From positions 62,001 through 126,000 of the forward strand of contig JAIELX010000013.1 in the NCBI GenBank assembly GCA_019752635.1: DNA of 64,000 bases, in the 5' to 3' direction. Source of the stretch: Candidatus Obscuribacterales bacterium (lineage in GTDB: Bacteria; Cyanobacteriota; Vampirovibrionia; Obscuribacterales; Obscuribacteraceae). A program made the position numbers and the translations under genes. Below the pieces are notes generated by a model that did not search any database, was not told where the DNA came from, and saw nothing but the letters and a program-made list of their open reading frames with translations. This document shows, piece by piece, positions 1 through 15,000 of the stretch; the stretch's first letter is position 1; the number at the start of each line of letters is the position of its first letter.

Positions 1-3000
1 CCGTGAAGTTGATCGTTCCACCGAAGTTAGTAGAAGAATTGCTTCTTACAGTTTGCTGCGCAAGTATGTCTCTGCCGCTGGTGAAATTGATTGTGCCGCC
101 ACGCGCATTTGTTGCATTGGCGCTGACAGTGTTTTGGGATACGACATCGAGACCCGCGCTCACGGTAATGGTGCCGGCCTGCGCCGTTACCGAATCGGAA
201 GTGAGGAAATTTGTAGTTACGTTTGCGCGCTCAGAAGAGATGGTTATCGAGCCGCCACCGGCAGCTGATGCGATGGTGGCATTATTGACGAAAACCGCCT
301 GGCTCGCGTCTACGACAATGGTGCCACTGGTCGAACTGGTCGAAGTTGCGGACAACGTTCCATTAATAGTAACCGTGCTGGCGAAATTGCCGCGGTGCCC
401 CTGGATGTTGATGCTACCGCCGGTATTAGCAACACCATCTGCAGTCAATGTTCCGGCCGCTATTGTTACCGTGCCGGACTTCAGTGTGATGTTACCACCG
501 AACGTTGCTGAAGCCGCCACGTTTATTGCTGCGGGATTGGGAACCGACATCGTAGCAAACGGGCTGAAATCTCGGACTGTAATGGAGCCGCCTCGGTTAC
601 CTGACGCCACTATGGTGCCGAACATTCCGTTTGCCGGCACCGGCGGTGTACCGCCGTACTGAATTACGAATGAATCCGTTCCCGAGAAAGGATAAACTTC
701 AAGCGAACCGCCGGTGTTGTTGATGGAGGAGGCGTCAAGCGAGATGCCCGAACCTGCAGCGGTCTCGCCGGACACGTTGACATATTTGCCGCCGATGAGA
801 ATTCTGCCGCCGGTGCCGGATACGGCCGATACGTTAGCAGAGTTGATTTGGACGTCGGCATTCTTCGATTGAACAGCTATCGTGCCTGCAAGAGCTGAAC
901 TCGTTGCCGATGCATTAAGTCGATTTGTGCCCGTGCTGACCGAGCCGAGCGAATTGACGAATATGTTGCCCGCTGAATTGCTGGCGACACCTGTTGCTGT
1001 TGTGAGAATCTGGTCTGCAATAGTGATGCCACCGCCTGAATTTGACAGTGAAACCGAGCCCGAGTCATCGTTACTCGAGACAGCCCGTATCTGTCCTACC
1101 GTGAGACCGCCCGCCGATGACGTTGATATTGACACCGCCCCTGCGCCCGCCGATAAGTTGTTGGTGACAATCATGCTTGGTGCGAGGGAGCCGCTGGCCA
1201 GATTCAGTTTGATTGCGCTGGTGAATGTCTGACCGGAAGATCCTGCATATGTCGCGTCTGCTAGGATGACAGAACCGCCAAGCAGAGTGAACATGCCACC
1301 GGTGATGATACCTTTAGACGCTCCCGTGCCGGTGTCATTGGCGTAAGTGGCGAAGGAAGCCGTAGTCGCACCAGTTGTAGACCGACTTACTAGCGACCCG
1401 ACTGTTGCATTGCCGGGCGTAGCGATCGAGATTTGATTGCCGCTGCCGTTTGATAAGCCACCGGCCCACACCGCTCCAACCTTCAAGTCCGCTCCCGATG
1501 AGAGGACAACCTGACCGGCGGTTCGACCGGCACCAGTGACGTGAGTGGATACCAATCCGTCCGATAGGAGTGTTTGACCTGCCCATTGCCCGATGGTAAG
1601 TGCTCCACCGCTGGCCAGGCGAACCGCCCCTCCCGAACCGGAAACAGCCGAAGTGTCGATGGTGGCATTCGGAGTGCCTGAGGCGTTTCCTGTAACTGAG
1701 AGCAGCCCGCCGACCAGTGCGGATACATCACCGGAGGAACTGGCAGAAGAAACTGTATTGAGTCCACCGGATATGGTGGCGTTGCCTGCTGCACCGAGCA
1801 GAATTGCGGCAGTTTGAGCTGCTGCGTTGTTAATAATAGAACCTGTTATTGAAAGGTTTCCGCCGGCGAACAGAGCAACTGGTGACGTACCCGATCCGGT
1901 GGCACTACCGAGAGTGATGTCCGCACCGGCACCGGTAATGATCGGTGCGACCAATCTGCGAGAACCCGAAACGAACGTAAGACTTGCGCCGGAGAACGAC
2001 GTGAACCCAGTCAATGAGCCTGCCGGGAGTGTATAAGTTTGTGATGTCGTCAGGTCGGTAATTGTCGGTAGCGCAAGCGATCCTGCTGTCACGCGATAGT
2101 TGTTCCCTGCTACTACGTGCCCTTGCGCGAACAAGGTGCCGAGTGTTGAAACAAGCGGGAAGCGTCCGGTATAGGCGTCGGTGGATACTGTCGATAGTCC
2201 GTTTATCTGTCCATTGGACATCAAAACAACTTGTCCGTTGCCTCCGACTCCTGTCGCTTGTGCCGTTACGACCAAGTTCGTGGCAGCACCTTGTGAAACA
2301 AATACTCCGCCACCAAGAGAACCCCCGCCGGTGCCGTTCGCCGTGGCAGTAATATTTAAGATCGCACCGTTGGCCACGACGCCGATCGTGCCACCGCCAG
2401 TAGGTCCGTTGGCCGTGAGTTGGAGCGAACTGCCGGCAACTGAGACTCCGGCACCGGCTCCGGTTACACCGATAAGTATCGTGCCACCGGTCTGTGTTTG
2501 GGAGCTTGCATCGATGGCGGTGCTGCAACAAACTGACGTTAGGTTGAATCCGGTGTTGGCAAGTATAGTGACTTGTCCGCCTGCTGCTTGATTCGTTCCG
2601 TTCGCCAGTAGGTTGGCTGTGTTGACACTGCCGCCGGTGGATTGCAGGAATATTGAACCGGCAACTGGGGTGATGAGAGCGGTGTTGGAGCTTGATGTAA
2701 CTTGTACGGTGCCAAGCGAGAGATTTCCTCCGGCATTGGCAAAAACAAAGCCGCCATTACCCGCGGAGCCGTTGGCCTGTATCAGGGAGTTGCCGGCGTT
2801 GTTCGTAAAATAACCAGCGGAGCTCAAATTGATGTTGCCTCCGCGCGCCCCGGAAGCCGCGAACTGCCAGTTAATGGCCGCGTTTCCTCCGGTTGATAGC
2901 GAAATGCCGCCCGCATTATTGAAGCTTGATCCTGCGACAAGGCGCAGAGTGTTTGATTTGGCCGGATTGCTGCCGAAGTAGCCAAGGTCTCCTGCCGCGA

Positions 3001-6000
3001 TATTTATTGAAATTGAGCCAGCGTTTCCACTTGTGGAAGATGAGTCGAATGCCGGATTGGAACCATTGAACGCTCCGGACACCGCCGCTAGATCGAATAT
3101 GCCGAGATAGCCGTTGTTTGCCGCAACTGTTGCTGTTTGAGCTATCGATATCGCTATATTGCCGCCGCTGATCTGGTTTCCAACTGTGTAAATTGGACCA
3201 TTGTCGTTGTTTGAATTGACTCGCAAGTTGCCGTTGGCGATTGCGATGGCGACGTTACCGCCGGCGCCTGTGGAGCTTGTGTTGATTCGTCCATCGATTC
3301 GCACGTCGCCGGCTGAGTTCAGGAAAACATCGCCGCCCTGATACGGTGCATCTGTGTTGATGTTGTAGAAGCTTGTGGAACCAACAGTAGACGTCATTCT
3401 TACTGTGCCGCCGAAGCCGCTGGTGCCGGTTGATCTTGCTTCGACGTTGTTTAAGACTATGGAGTCTGCGGTGATTGCAACTTTTCCTGCATGGAGAATG
3501 CTGGCATTTGCTTGAATATCGCTTGTATTGTTGAAGACATCGCCGCTGCCGAGGGTTATGTCGCCGCCATTTGCTCCGTTGGCCGCGATGTACCAGTTCG
3601 TGCGGACTTCGCCGCCAACGTACATATTGATATTGCCGGCATTGGAGTTTCCGGAACCGGATAATAGGCTCAGTGAATTTGCATTAACGCCGGCGAACGC
3701 GCCCAAAGGACCGGCGTTGATTTGGATGTTGATCGATCCGGCATTGCCTGTAGTGGAGCCGGTATTGATAGAGCGCTCGCCGAAGAAGCAGCCCGCGCAG
3801 TTGTAGTAGATGCCTGCCGGATTGTAGTTTGTAATGACATCGACTTGTGATTGTCCGATCAGCACGTCAACGTTGCCACCATTTCCGGCGACCCCAATTG
3901 CATTTATGAATCTGTATTGATTATCGCGAGCATTGTATCCCTGTCCGTTGAAGATAAGGTTTCCGGTCGTGATTCTAATCGAGGCGTTTCCGGCCGCGCG
4001 ATCCGACGAAACATCAATTCCTGTGGACACTGTAACGTTGCCGCCGGCAAAAATTGCAACATCGCCGGCGACAATGGCACCACGCGCTGCAACAGAGAGC
4101 GAGCTGCCATCGGGCGTGTTTCTTCCGGTGGTGAACGTTACTGGTCCGTTGGGGGCCTGCATGAATATGTCGCCACCGAAAAGGTTGCCTTCGGCAGCGG
4201 CATAACCCATTCGAATTTGCCCGGTTGCAGAAGTGACGGAGACATTGCCAGCTTTGTTTGTGAGCCCGCCCCCGGTGCCGTCTGCAATAACACCGGAATT
4301 ATTGTTGTTGAATTGGCCGCCGGCATATATTGATATATTGCCGCCATTAATACCGGTGGAATCCATTGTCCAGTTGGCGTTGAAATCGCCGCCGATGTCC
4401 AGCGTGATGTTGCCGCCGTTGGCATTGGTCGATTGCGCAATCAGGTTAATGCCTTGCGAGCCCGATACGGGACCCGAAATCGTGCTCACTTTTATAATGC
4501 CCGCGTTTCCATTTGTGGAAGAGGCATTGAACGAATATTCCGGATTGGACGGGCAGCACGGAACACTAACATAAACGCCTGCGTTACCGGCGTTCGGTAC
4601 TGAAGTTCCGATCAACACGTTGATGTTGCCACCGGTACCGGTGCCACCCCGGGCGTCGATGAATCTCTGTACTCCGCCGGCCGGGCCGCCGATGCCGTTA
4701 AAGAATATGTTGCCGGAGGTTACCGTTAAGTTGACGTTGCCTGCGGTGCCTGCAGAGGAGGCATTGATCTGCCTGGTGAATGTAATGCCTGTTCCGGAAA
4801 GCAGCTGAATGTTTCCGGCTTGTGAAGTTGCCGTGGCGGAGAGATTGTCTCCACTCGAACTGCCACCATTGAATCCAATAGAGCCCGACGGCGTCACAAT
4901 GTTGATATTGCCGCCGGTAACTCCACCATTGGCGGCCAGGAAACCAAAGCTTCCTGTGCAACAGACTCCGACGTTTACGGAACCTGTTAGCGAAGTGAGG
5001 TTGATTGTGCCGCCGGAAGTGGTGCCGGATGCGGTTATGTTTTGGCGGACGGTGATATTACCGGAGGCGGCCATGGAGAAGGCATCAGCGGTGACACCAT
5101 TGGTCACTGTGCCGCTGGTGATGTCTATTGTCGATCTCGACAACAGCGGAGCAACCAGGAACGAGTCTCCGCCCGTATCGAAGTTGAGTACGGCGGTACC
5201 AGTGACGTTGACTGAGCCGAAGCCTTTCGGGTTGTAGTTCGATATAGCGGCGTCGGGTCGGATGGTGACGGTGTAAATGCCCGAAGACACGTTAATGTTG
5301 GCTGGACCGGTGAAGTTTGCTTCCGAGCGAGAGCGTCCTGCGGCTGTAATTGGTGCCGGTCCGGCGATGGATCCCGCGGACACCAAAATTGCTGAGCCTG
5401 ATGCGGAGCCGTTTCCAGCGTTGTACGCCGTAATACCTGAATGAGAGAGCGAAATGCCGGATGATAAGAACACTGAGCCCGAGCGGGCCGGAGCCATCGC
5501 AGCTGCGTTTGTATTCGTTGTGTCGATCATTGCGGAAACGGTTAAAGCGCCAAGGGTGGCGATGGCTACGGAACCGCCGATTGCTGTCGCACCGGATGCT
5601 TGTGTCGTCACTGCGCCGACAGTCACGGGTCGCTCACCAGCGTCTAGCGAGATGATCTGTACCGTACCGCCGCCAGTGGATCCGGTCGTGGTGATGTTGC
5701 CGAGGGTCATCGATGTGGCGCCATTGTTGCCGTTCGATAGAACCGTAACTGCTCCGCCCTTTCCGTTTGTCGATGACGTATTGATGTTGAGTTGACTGCC
5801 TGCTGTTGGAACTATTGCAGACGAAGATGTTACCGTCACTGCGCCGCCACCGGCGTCGCCTGCGGCCGAGATACCCTGGACTGAAGTGAGCGAACCGGCA
5901 GTAAGTTGACCTTGCGAGGTGAGCACCACGGAACCGCCAATGCCACCGGAAAGTCCTCTGGCATCAATCGACCCCAAAGTCAGCGGTCCGGCTGTTGATA

Positions 6001-9000
6001 TCGCGAAAACGGATCCGCCCAAGTTGTTGGTACCGGAACCGAATGCAAGAATGTCCGAGGCTACGTTTATTCCGCCCGCTCCGGAAGATGATAATGAAAC
6101 GCCACCAGCCGCGGCGCCATTCGATGAAACATTCAACGTTGCCGCTGGTGCCAACACAACAGCTCCGGCAACTGAGCGAAGTCCAATGCGACCTCCTGTT
6201 GCGTATCCGGTTGATGCGCCTTGCAGTCCCCTTGCTGAGATGGATGAGGTTACGTTTACGTTGGTTCCGGCAGTCAATTGTACTGAGCCGCCAAAGTTGT
6301 TTAGTCCTACTCCATCGGCGTTGATGGCACCGGTGGTATTGACGGCACCAGCGGTGGCCGTGGCGTTCAGGAAGCCCCCATAACCCCTGCTTGCGCTTGA
6401 GTCTGCAAAAATGTCGACTGCAGAATTGAAGTTTATATTGCCGGTAGTGGATGTGATGGTGACACTGCCGGCGTTCGCCGCATTAAGACCGCGCGCGCTC
6501 AGCTTGTTGTCGATGGTTATGTTGCCGGCGGCGGAGAGATTGATTACCGCGCCCTTTGATCCGATGCCGATACCAATACCCACCGCATCGGCCGTGATTT
6601 CTTGTACCTGTATGAATCCTGTCGTCGAGTTGACGGTTACGCGACCGCCGTTGGAAATGCTGACGAAATCTCCTGCTCCTGCGACGTTCGCCCAGCCGGA
6701 TGCTCTCATGAACTTTATGCCGTTCACATTAGCTGCAGTCGAGGTAACGGTGATACTGCCGCCGGATGCTCTGTCGAACCCGTCGACTGTGAGAGTGTCG
6801 GCCGTAATCAGACCGGAAGAGGAGAGCGTGATGCTTCCTGCTGCATTGTCTGTTCCTTTACCGGTTGCCTGAATCCGCCCTTCGACTCCGGGACCGTTAA
6901 GCGTGATTAGTCCGGTGTTTGCGGTAATGGTTACGCTTCCGCCGTTGGCCCCGTTCGCTGAAATCAATCCGCCTGTCGGCGACTGGATAATCACGTTGGC
7001 AGTGTTTGAGGTGAGAATGACGTCGCCACCTTTGGCATTTGCGGATGCTACGTCTATTGTCGTGTTGTTGCCATTTGCGGTGTAGCCACTGGCATTAACG
7101 TTGCCGGCGGCCGTCATGCGAACTACGCCACCTTGCGCATTCTGCGAAATCGCACTGGCGCCTGCTGTTACGTTGATGACGTTGTTTGTCGCCGTTAGCT
7201 GGATCGTACCGCCTCGGCCGTTGACAGAATCGGAAGTCAGACCGCCGGAAGAGTTCAAGGTGTTATTGGTCGCGGTTACTGTTATTGTTCCGGCAGTGCC
7301 ATCTGTGGTGCTGACGCTGACCAGTTGATTCAAGTTAACGATGCGGCTGGCGGTTATGTTTATTGCGCCGCCGTCGCCCTGGACACTTCGGGAAAATACA
7401 TTGGCATTGGTTGTAACGTCGTTCGACGCCACCATGTTGATTGTGCCGCCTTTGCCGCTGGTTGAATTTGCTGAAACCTGTGCGGAAGTTAGAATATCCC
7501 TGGCGTTAAGGTTTATGGTGCCGCCGTTCTTAGAGACAGACCCGGAGGATACAGCACCTTGAACATTGACGGTGCGTTGCGCCGTCATGTTGATGATTCC
7601 GCCGTTGTTGCTGTTGGAATCGACGGTGGTGAGCCCGGTCGTTGTGACGTCGCGAGCGGCTACTAGATTGATGGTGCCGCCGATGCCCGAGACCGATGTG
7701 GCACTGGTCATGTTGGCGATCACATCAGTGCCGGCATTCATAGTGATGGTACCGGCCTTGCCGGAGATTGATGAGGCGCTGGCCATATTGGAGATGACAT
7801 TGGTGCCGGCATTCATCGTGATGGTGCCGGCGTTGCCGGTGGTGGAATTAGCAGAAACTTGCGTGGACGTTACTGTTGATCGTTCCGACGAAAGGACGAT
7901 TGAACCGACCCCGCCTGGTGAGGATATCGTCGCACTATTGACGAAGACCGCTTGCGTTGCGTCGACGGCGATCGTGCCGCCGGTGATGCTGCCCGAGGAT
8001 GCTTGAAGTGCGCCTGCCACGTTGACAGTGCTGTTGAAGTTACCGCGGTGTCCTAGCAGGCTGATGCTGCCACCGGCACCGGTGCCGCCATCGGCATTGA
8101 GTGTCCCGGCCGCCACCGTGATTGTGCCGGACTTCAGACTGATTGAGCCGCCGACTACCAGACCCGTTACGTCTATCAGCGCTGCATTTGCTACGTTCAA
8201 CGCAGCAAAGGGGCTGAAATCACGAATGGTCACAGAGCCGCCGTTGTTGCCGCTTGCCTTGAGAAGACCGAACGTACCGTTGAGCGGAGTCGGTGTTGTT
8301 CCGCCATAACCGGTTACGAATGTTTGCGTGCCGGAGAATGGCAATATAGTGATTGCACCGCCATTGCCGGTGACAGAGGATGCGTCGGCCGAGATGTTTG
8401 AGCCTGCGGAAGTCTCACTAGTAAGGGCAACGTAGTTACCCATCAGAAGTATTCGTCCGCCGGCGCGATTGACACCACTGGTGGAGACGGAGCTAATGGC
8501 CACGTCGCCGGATTTTGCAACGACCATTATGTTCCCGGGGGTGGCGTCCAGCGTGGCGGATGCGAACAGTCCGCCTATTCCATTAATGTTCGTTTGAGCG
8601 TTTAGGTAGATGCTGCCGGAAGAGAACCCGTTGGTTGTTGCCGTTGTACGAATGTTTCCCGTTACCGTAACACCGCCCGAAGCGTTCGACAGAATGACCG
8701 AGGCTCCGGAACCAAGCGGAGCGGTGGTCTGAACACTACCGACTGTTAGGCTGCCTGCAGTAGCGGTGGAAATGTTCACCGCACCGGAGTTCATCGAGTT
8801 GTTGCTGGTTACAACAGAAGTTGGACCGGTTCCGTTGGCTAGATATATATTGATGGCGCCGCTGAAGTTGTTGGCGCCGGGGATGCTGGCGTCGGTCATC
8901 AGAACCGAACCGGCAGCGAGAGTGAAGGTGCCCCCGGTTAGAATTCCTCTTGCCGTGCCGCTACCGGTATCATTGGCAAATGTGAGCAACGATGCGGGTC

Positions 9001-12000
9001 CTGCGCTTGAGGTGGAGCGGACGGACAGTGAGCCCGCGTAGGCTTGCCCGGGCGTAGAGACCGAAACCTGTGCGCCGTTGCCGTTGCTGACACCGCCGGC
9101 AAGCACGTTCCCGACTTTGAGCGTCGAGCCCGCCGCCAGTTGTACTGAACCGGCAGTGCGTGTCGCTCCGGTCGAGTAAGTTGCAATCGCACCGTCGGAG
9201 TTAAGAGTAGTGCCTGTCCAGTTGCCGATTGTAAGTGCCTGTCCCGAGAGTGCTCTTAGTACGCCGGAATTTCCAGCAATCGCCGTCAGATCCACCGTTG
9301 AACCGACCATGCCGCCGCTGGCACCGGATGCGCTAATGTTGCCGGCCGACAAGAGCGACGCCGCGGCGCCATTTCCTGCCAATGACGACGCATTGATTCC
9401 GCCGGCTATGTTGATGCTGTCGCGTGCTGTTATAAAAATCGCCGCCGCCGATGATGCGGCATTGGCATTGCCTATGGTGCCGGCGGACGAGAATGTGCCA
9501 CCGGCGACAAACGCAATAGGAGCTGTTCCGGCGCCGCTTGCCGAGTTGACGCTGACGCCTGCGCCTGACCCTGTGACAATTGGAGCCAGCAAGGAGCGCG
9601 ATGCTGTGACGAAGGAGACGTTGCCGACATTGAAGGAAGTGAATCCGGTCAACGAACCGGCAGGCATGACATACGAAGTTGAAGTCGAAAGGTTGAATAT
9701 TTCCGGAACGGCAGAGGGGAGTACCGTGAAGCGATAATTGTCACCGGCATTAACGTTTGCTTGCGTGAACAGCGACGCTCCCGCAAGGCTCGCCACGTTC
9801 GGGAATATGCCGGTATTGGCACCAATCGATTGCACTGCGGCACCATTGACATTGCCGTTTGACATGAGCACTATGTGTCCGGCGCCACCGGGTCCGGTGA
9901 CACTGCTCGTGGCAACCAGGTTAGTTGAGGCTGCTTGCGACAAGTAGATGCCGCCGCCGATCGCCCCGCCGCCGAATGCTCTGGCGTTTGCGATGACGTT
10001 GCCGATGGCTCCAGCCGACACAACAGCAATGCTGCCACCACCACTGTTGCCGTCTGCGTTTAGCGTGTTGTTCGTGGTGAAGGTTATATTGGCGCTCGGC
10101 GACAGCGTTGCCATCAAGATGGTGCCGCCCGTGGCACTGCCGCTGGCGTTGACTGCGACGGCACTGGTATTGACATTGATGCCTGTGCCGGCCACCATTT
10201 GCACTTGACCGCCGACAGTACCGGAGACGTCAATCTGTCCGGAACTGAGGCTTCCGGTCGAGGCGATCATACCGATTGATCCGGGAGTATTGGCGCTGCC
10301 GCGAGCGAATACACCGCCGACTGTCAAGTTGTTCAGTGACGATATGAAAATCGTTCCGCCACCATCGGCGATGATATTGCCAGCGTTGGCGAATGAGCCG
10401 CCGGAGGAAAGAAGGACATTGCCACCGGCGATACCGGTCGAATTGATGCTCCAGGAATTCGACACATCGCCTGCGACGGCCATGGAAATGGCTCCAGCAC
10501 TGTTTCTTGTAGAGCCAGTGTCCAGGCGAATGAAGTTGCCCTTGCCGGCGACGCCGCCAAAATAGCCGACACGGCCGCTGGCGATATTGATGGAGATAGA
10601 ACCGCCGTTTGCGTTAGAGGACGTGCTGGCTATGAGAGGGTTGTTGCCGTTGAAAGCACCACTGACTGCTGAGGGATCGAAGATTCCAACATAGCCATTG
10701 TTTGCCGGTATTTCTGTCGTTTGGGCAATATTGATCGACACGTTGCCGCCACCGAGATTGGTGCCGGAAGCAAGGATGCCGTTGTCGGAAGTTAACCTGA
10801 GATTACCGGACGCGATGGAGATGTTAACGTTACCGCCTGCGCCGCTTGAATCGGTTCTCAACGTCCAGGTTGTAATGTCGCTAGCGCTAGTCAGGGTGAT
10901 ATCGCCACCACGCTGTGCGCCGGTTGCATCGATGCCATTTGAAAGACTGATACCCCCGACTGTCGAGGTTATCGAAACATTTCCGCCGAAGGTTTGGTCC
11001 GTGCCGGAAAGAAATCCTCTTGCAGAGACGGAGTATAGATCGACGCTGTCGCCTAGAATGCTTACGTTGCCTGCTCGTCCCGGCGCCGCGTCTACCGTAA
11101 TCGAGTTGGTGTTTACAATGTCTCCGCCGCTGGTGATCGAGACGTCTCCACCTGCTGCGCCCGTGGCGCTGAAAAGCCAACTTGTACGAATATCTCCGCC
11201 GACGGAGACTGTGATGTTACCTGCTCTTGAATTGCCGGAGTTGGAGTAGAGATTCAGCGAGTTTTGGTTAGGACCCAGTGCTCCGAGCAGCCCGGCGTTG
11301 ATCTGGATCTTAATTTGCCCGGCGTTGCCTGTATTCGAGCTGGTATTAATGGAACGTTCGCCGCCGAAGCAGCCGGCGCAGCTGTAGTAAACGCCAGCCG
11401 GGTTGTAGTTCGCTATGTTCGCAACTTGCGATTGACCGATGAGCACATCGACGTTGCCGCCATTGCCGGCGTCACCGATTGCGTTTATAAATCGCGACGG
11501 ACCGAAGCCGGCGGCCTGCGTCATTCCGTTGAACACAAGATTTCCCGTAGTGATCCGAACGAGAACGTTGCCAGCCGCACGGTCTGATGAAACATCTATT
11601 CCTGCTGCAATTGCGACATCACCGCCTGCGAAGAACGATACATCGCCCGCCTGAATATCTGAGCGCGCAGACAGAGATGCGTATTGATCGTCCGGCATGT
11701 AACGGCCGGTGGTAAGGGTTATTGGCCCGTTCGGCGCTACCATCAAGATATCGCCGCCAAATAGAGGTGCCTCGGCGTAGGCGTAACCTGTTCGGATCTG
11801 TCCGTTGGAAGACGTTACGACGATGTTTCCGGCCACATTTGCAATGGTTGTTCCGGTGGCGTCGGCAATCAGACCGCCGCTGCCGTTGTTGAACTCGCCG
11901 CCGGTGTAGACGCCGATGTTGCCGCCGTTAGCACCGGTGGAATCGAAAGTCCATCCGGCGCTATGGGTGAAGTTGCCACCGACGTCTACCGTAATTCTTC

Positions 12001-15000
12001 CGCCATTACCTGTAGACGAGGTGGCTACCAGATTAATGGAAGTGGAGTTGCTAACTATTGGACCGGAGATTACTCCGACTCTAATGCTGCCCGCGTTCCC
12101 GGAAGTCGAGGATGAATTGAATGAATAGTCCGGGCTGGGAGGGCAGCATCCTACTGTGGCATAGACCCCGCCGTTCGCTCCGATCTGGGCGGAGGTGCCG
12201 ATAAGCAGATTAATGGTGCCACCGTCACCTGTGCCCCCTCGAGCATTGATGAATCGCTGGGTGCCAATTCCGCCTATGCCATTAAAGAAGATATTGCCGT
12301 TGGTGACCGACATGGAAACATTGCCGGCGGTGCCCGCGGAAGATGCGTCTACTTGTTGCGGAATCGTGATGCCTGTGCCGGACAGAAGTTGAATCGAGCC
12401 TGCGTTAACTGTCGCGCTTGCAGAAACGCTACGCTGCGTGGGGGAAAATCCGGAAAAGGTGATGGACGAGTTTGGTGCAAAAACGGATACCGTTCCGCCG
12501 GTGGTGCCGCCATCCGCATTCAAAAATCCGTTTACACCAACTGAGCCGCTCAGAGAAGTAATGTTGATTGCGCCACCGGTAGTGGTTCCGGACGCATTTA
12601 TAAATCCATTGACGGTGATGTTGCCGGACGATGCCAATGAGAACGCGTCCGCCGTAGCTGCATTTGTTACGGCGCCGTTTCTCACATCGATGGTCGATCG
12701 ACTCAGCAGTGGAGCAATGAGATTAGAGTCGCCGTTTGTATCGATTTGAAGCGAAGCGCTTCCATTGACCACAATTGAAGAAAATCCCTGCGGATTATAG
12801 TTAACCAGGGCGTCCGGTCTGATGGTCACAACGTATATGCCGGAGCTTACATTTATTGCCGCCGGTCCGGTGTAATTCGCAAAAGTGCCGGTCTTTCCTG
12901 CTGCTGTTACCGGCGCCGGTCCGGTGATTGCGGCGGATGACACCAGAATCGCCGTGCCTGATTGTGAGCCGTTGCCTGCGTTGTGAGCTAGCAGTCCGGT
13001 GTGCGTCAAACTGGTGCCCGAGGACAAGAACACGGACCCCGACCGCGCACCGGCCGTCGAGACGGCACTGGTATTAGTTGTGTTGATTGCTCCAGATATA
13101 GTGACTGCTCCGCGAGCTGCCACGCTGACCGAACCGCCTTGCCCGCCGTCTGCTGAAGCTGTCGCGGTGATCGCGCCCGTGGTAACCGCGCCGGGAGAAC
13201 CGGCCGGATCAAGCGACACAATCTGTAGATTTCCTCCGGCCAGTGCGCCGGATGTATTGATACTGCTTGTTGCTATGGAGGCAACGCCATTGGTACCATT
13301 AGATCCAATGGTTATCGAGCCGCCACGACCGGCGCTGGATGAAGAATCTAAATTGAGCGTGCCGCCTGCCAGAGCCGCAATTCCGCCTCCGGCATTGATA
13401 CTGACGTAGCCGCCCCCGGCCTGTCCTGATGCGGCTACTCCCTGTACCGAGGTGTTGCTGCCGACTTCCATATTGGTGAAGGAGTTCAGTACGACGGCCC
13501 CGCCCCTTGCCCCACCATTGCCTCTTGCGTCAACAGACCCGAGTCTGAGCGCTCCCGCTGTCGAAATGGCATAAACGGAACCGCCGAGGTTTCCGGACCC
13601 GGTACCAAACGCGATGACGTCGGATGTGGCGTTTATGCCACCGGCACCGCCGGCCGCCAGCGACACACCGCCGGCAGAGGCGCCTGCGGAAGAAACATCC
13701 AATGTTGCGGCCGGTGCCAATGTTACCGACGCCCCGGCCGAACGCAGACCGATGCGACCACCTGTTGCAAAGCCTGCCACACTGCCTTGTAGTCCGCGTG
13801 CCGACAGTGACGATGCTATCGATACGTTACCGCCGGCGCTTATCTGCAGCGACCCGGCAAAATTGTTGGAGCCGACGCCGTCTGCGCTTATAGCACCGGT
13901 AGTAGTGACTGTTCCCGTGGTTGCAGTGGCGTTGAGGAAGCCGCCATAGCCTCGGGATGAGGTAATGTCTGCGTAAAGATCAACGGCGGAATTGAAGGCT
14001 ATGTTGCCACCGCTGGTAGTGACCGTTGCTGAGCCGGCGTTCGCGGCGTTTAGACCTCTGGCGGAAAAACGATTGTTTACCGTAATGTTGCCGGAGGCGG
14101 TCAAATTTATTACCGCGCCTTTGGAGCCGATGCCGATACCAATACCAACCGCGTCGGCTGTGATTTCTTGTAAGTTGATCAGACCTGCTGTTGCATTGAC
14201 TGTTATGCGGCCGGCGTTTGAAATAACTGCAAGATCACCGCCTCCTGCTACATCGGCCCAGCCGGATGCTCGCAAGTTTGTGATGCCGTTTACATTTGCA
14301 TTGGAAGTGGTGACTGAAATGGTGCCGCCTGAAGCGCGGTTAAATCCGTTGACGTTCAGCGTGTCGGCCGTGATCAAACCGAACGATGAAAGGGTGATGC
14401 TTCCGGCGACTTTGTCCGTTCCCGTTCCGGTGGCTTGGATATCTCCTTTGATTGCGCCGGGACCTGTAAGAGATATTGTTGATTGCGTCGACGTCATGCT
14501 GACGCTGCCGCCATTTGCACCGTTGGCGTGGACTTTTCCGCCAGTTGCCGAGTTCACGAGAATGGCATTGAGCGCGGTCATGGCCACGCTGCCGCCATTA
14601 GCCGCACCGGAGGAAACGTCAATCGTCGTTAAGTTGCCGTTGCCCGTATAGTTGGTGGCAGTGATGGCGTCGCCCGCCGTGATGTTGACGGCGCCACCGT
14701 TTCCTGTCGACGATATCGCACTGATACCGTTGTCCGAGAACACGGAGCCGGCGGTGGCTTTCAGGTTGACGGTGCCGCCTTTTCCGGCGACCGAGTTTGC
14801 CAAGATTCCGCCGGTAGTGGTTAAGTTCGCTGTGGTGGCGGTGAGATTGATAGTGCCGCCGTTGCCGTTGACACTGCTGACATTGCCTGTCTCAGCAAGG
14901 GTAACAGTGCGAGCTCCGGTGAAGGTTATTGTGCCTCCGGTGCCGGCTGTGCTGGTAGAAGTGACGTGTTTGCCAATGAGAACGTCTCGCGATGCGGTAC